Assembly: GCA_903932805.1 (NCBI GenBank)
Contig: CAIZHO010000265.1
Span: 1 to 6,693, forward strand
DNA: 6,693 bases
Source: an uncultured Roseiflexaceae bacterium
GTDB lineage: Bacteria > Chloroflexota > Chloroflexia > Chloroflexales > Roseiflexaceae
Reading direction: 5' to 3'
Below the pieces are notes generated by a model. That model worked only from the letters and a program-made list of their open reading frames with translations, made no database searches and was not told the DNA's origin. The position numbers and the translations under genes are program-made. Position 1 is the stretch's first letter. Every line of letters begins with the position of its first letter. Shown here piece by piece: positions 5,426 to 6,693 of the stretch.

Positions 5426-6151
5426 ATGCGACTAGCGATTCTCGATTATGGGTTGTTCGAAGTCTACGCCAACGGGCGGCGCATTGGTATTCCTGGCTAT
5501 TATATGGAATCCGGCGACCGGCGTGTCCTCGTCGATACGGGCTTTCACCGTGATTATCTCGCAGATCCGTTGGGTGTCTGTCTCGCAGACGGCCTCGGCG
5601 CGTTTGGTCGGCTCATTGAGTACACAGATCAGCAAAATCCTGCTGCACAATTGGGACTGCTTGGCGTATCCCCTGCCGATATCACTGACCTCGTGCTCAC
5701 CCACGGGCATATAGATCACGTGGGTCGCATCGACGAATTCCCGCAGGCGACGCTGTACGTCTCGGCGGTCGAACGCATACGACCGACGCCGCTCTATTGG
5801 AACGGCCAATCGCGGATCGCCTGGCCTGCGAATCAAACGGTCACCGTTGAAGCACCAACCGACATTGTGCCAGGCGTCTGCCTCATCCCGACGCCGGGTC
5901 ATACGATGGGTCACTTATCGCTGGTGCTGACGTTGCCCGCGTACGGCACGATTATTTTGGCAGCAGATGCAATCTCACGCCCCGATGAACTCGCCGACGA
6001 CCGCTACGCCGATGCAGAGGACCCGCGTGCTGCACGGCAGAGCGCACACATGCAGCGCCAGCGGGCGCAACATGATGCAGCCTGGTTGGTGTACGGTCAT
6101 TGCCCACAGCAATGGCAGAGCATGCGCCGAGCACCATACTGGTACACCTAG
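5426..6151 (+). CDS. Metallo-beta-lactamase-fold hydrolase, N-acyl homoserine lactonase-like (241 aa)
   Basis: This is a dinuclear-zinc hydrolase of the MBL superfamily. The metal motif H93-G-H95-I-D97-H98 lies in LVLTHGHIDHVGR, followed by H159 in TPGHTMGH, D181 in LAADAIS, and H225 in YGHCPQQW. This complete ligand set and the terminal G-H-x-x-x-Q-W pattern are those of the AHL-lactonase branch, where the last element is commonly HDPEQW. The N-terminus (IPGYYMESGDRRVLVDTGFH, 22-41) also fits. The position three after the bridging Asp, a catalytic Tyr in AiiA, is S184 here, so AHL specificity is uncertain and another lactone or ester is possible. I chose the ATG at 5426 because GGAGG lies 4 nt before it; the open frame reaches back to 5258 but only antisense to the hydrolase. 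There is no signal peptide. Its stop overlaps the stop of the convergent SDR gene. Confidence 0.92.
   Translation: MRLAILDYGLFEVYANGRRIGIPGYYMESGDRRVLVDTGFHRDYLADPLGVCLADGLGAFGRLIEYTDQQNPAAQLGLLGVSPADITDLVLTHGHIDHVGRIDEFPQATLYVSAVERIRPTPLYWNGQSRIAWPANQTVTVEAPTDIVPGVCLIPTPGHTMGHLSLVLTLPAYGTIILAADAISRPDELADDRYADAEDPRAARQSAHMQRQRAQHDAAWLVYGHCPQQWQSMRRAPYWYT
5445..5472 (-). promoter_or_regulatory. Candidate promoter of the alpha/beta-hydrolase, inside the MBL-fold gene
   Basis: On the minus strand, TTGGCG (5467-5472) and CATAAT (5445-5450) are separated by 16 bp, matching the -35 and -10 consensus at four and five of six positions. Initiation near 5438 would give a leader of about 31 nt. The elements lie in the first 16 codons of the divergent MBL gene, as the short intergenic gap requires. 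Confidence 0.35.
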
Positions 6152-6693
6152 CGTACATCACGTCCTTTGTTGAGGATGATGACGTTCCCGCTCGAGACGT
6201 CGCCGGCGTCTGACGCCAAAAACGCCACCCAGGCGGCGATTTGCGGGGCTTCGATCGGGGTGCCCATGGGCATTGCCGCAAGGGCTTGGGCGAGGACGTC
6301 GGCACTGACCACATCAAACAAATCGGTACGTGTCATTGCAGGTGCAATCGAATTGACACAGATGCCGTCGTTGGCGTGTTTACGCGCCAGGTGTTTGGTC
6401 AGTGTGTCAATTGCCGCTTTGCTGGCGCGGTAGGGGGCTGGATCAAACACATCAAAATTGTAGGCGCCGTTGGACGAGATGTTGATAATTTTTTTGATGC
6501 CTGGCCGTGCCAACATCTGCGGGATTGCTGCCTGACAACAATAGAACGCCGAATCGTAATTCATCGCCATTTGTTGGTGCAGTTGGTCTGCGGTGGTATC
6601 GAGGAACTCTGCCATGATGCAGCCGCCTGCGTTATTGACGAGGATGTCTACCCCACCAGACTGCGCTTCGATTTCTGTAAAGAGGGCTTGGAC
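6148..6693 (-). CDS. Short-chain dehydrogenase/reductase, C-terminal 181 residues (5' end outside window)
   Basis: This is an NAD(P)-dependent oxidoreductase of the classical SDR family, soluble. The frame stays open to the right edge, past an internal ATG at 6615, and the residues before that ATG (VDILVNNAGG) are conserved family sequence, so the true start lies beyond the window. In visible-fragment numbering the landmarks are NNAGG (20-24), N45 in AMNYDSAF, the catalytic Ser in NISSN (71-75), and Y88 and K92 in YRASK. The full Asn-Ser-Tyr-Lys tetrad is therefore present. The nucleotide-binding GxxxGxG is off the window. SIAPAMTRT (115-123) has Ala where classical SDRs usually have Gly after Pro. 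The C-terminus ends NKGRDVR instead of the common GG ending. The overall pattern is FabG-like, but the substrate is unknown. It converges with the MBL gene with a 3-nt stop-codon overlap. Confidence 0.93.
   Translation of the reverse strand, partial: VQALFTEIEAQSGGVDILVNNAGGCIMAEFLDTTADQLHQQMAMNYDSAFYCCQAAIPQMLARPGIKKIINISSNGAYNFDVFDPAPYRASKAAIDTLTKHLARKHANDGICVNSIAPAMTRTDLFDVVSADVLAQALAAMPMGTPIEAPQIAAWVAFLASDAGDVSSGNVIILNKGRDVR

Noticed and set aside
6205..6217. Perfect inverted repeat GGCGTC-T-GACGCC followed by AAAA
   Set aside because: It lies inside SDR codons, has no T-run on the plus strand, and a six-base stem in GC-rich coding sequence is expected by chance. On the minus strand it would precede no T-tract.
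6613..6615. ATG at 6615 as the start of the SDR gene
   Set aside because: The frame continues upstream with conserved SDR sequence (NNAGG), so this is an internal Met and the gene is cut by the window.
1..6693. Search for defence systems, CRISPR repeats, toxin-antitoxin pairs, transposase remnants, tRNA genes and riboswitches
   Set aside because: Nearly all sequence is accounted for by seven conserved metabolic or replication genes and one small membrane gene, and no repeat array, terminal inverted repeat, or cloverleaf was seen by eye. A covariance-model scan would be needed to exclude small structured RNAs.

Overview
The window looks like an ordinary chromosomal segment of a moderately GC-rich bacterium. 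No mobile element, CRISPR array, tRNA, rRNA or defence cassette is visible. Nothing in the sequence fixes the phylum. The combination of an E. coli-type SerC, a Pol I with both nuclease domains, and YfiT-like DinB proteins is compatible with a free-living lineage such as Chloroflexota, but that is only a guess.

Left part, minus strand (about 3400 down to 1): three genes run in the same direction with gaps of 19 and 16 nt. They are serC (phosphoserine aminotransferase, serine and vitamin B6 biosynthesis), a 113-residue membrane protein I do not recognise, and polA (DNA polymerase I), which runs off the left edge of the window. The visible 632 residues of PolA hold a complete 5' nuclease domain, a proline-rich linker with a clamp-binding-like motif, a complete 3'-5' proofreading domain with all its catalytic acids, and the start of the thumb. 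The spacing suggests one transcription unit starting from a promoter just upstream of serC.

Middle part, plus strand (3505-4462): two adjacent DinB/YfiT-like putative metal-dependent enzymes, about 59% identical by hand count, form a tandem duplication. They are divergent from serC, and the two facing promoters appear to share the -10 octamer TATGATAC. Two candidate intrinsic terminators follow, the second a strong one.

Right part (4636-6693): an alpha/beta-hydrolase (minus) and a metallo-beta-lactamase-fold hydrolase of the lactonase type (plus) diverge, with only 19 bp between their ATGs and interleaved ribosome binding sites. Each promoter must therefore lie inside the other's coding region. 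The MBL gene converges on a short-chain dehydrogenase/reductase (minus), which is cut by the right edge, and their stop codons overlap on a CTAG. Together these three look like small-molecule metabolism or detoxification, possibly of esters or lactones, but no substrate can be read from the sequence.

I found no convincing undescribed system. The points most worth a second look are the serC-membrane protein-polA arrangement, the clamp-motif candidate in the Pol I linker, the DinB tandem pair, and the very tight divergent hydrolase/lactonase start region.
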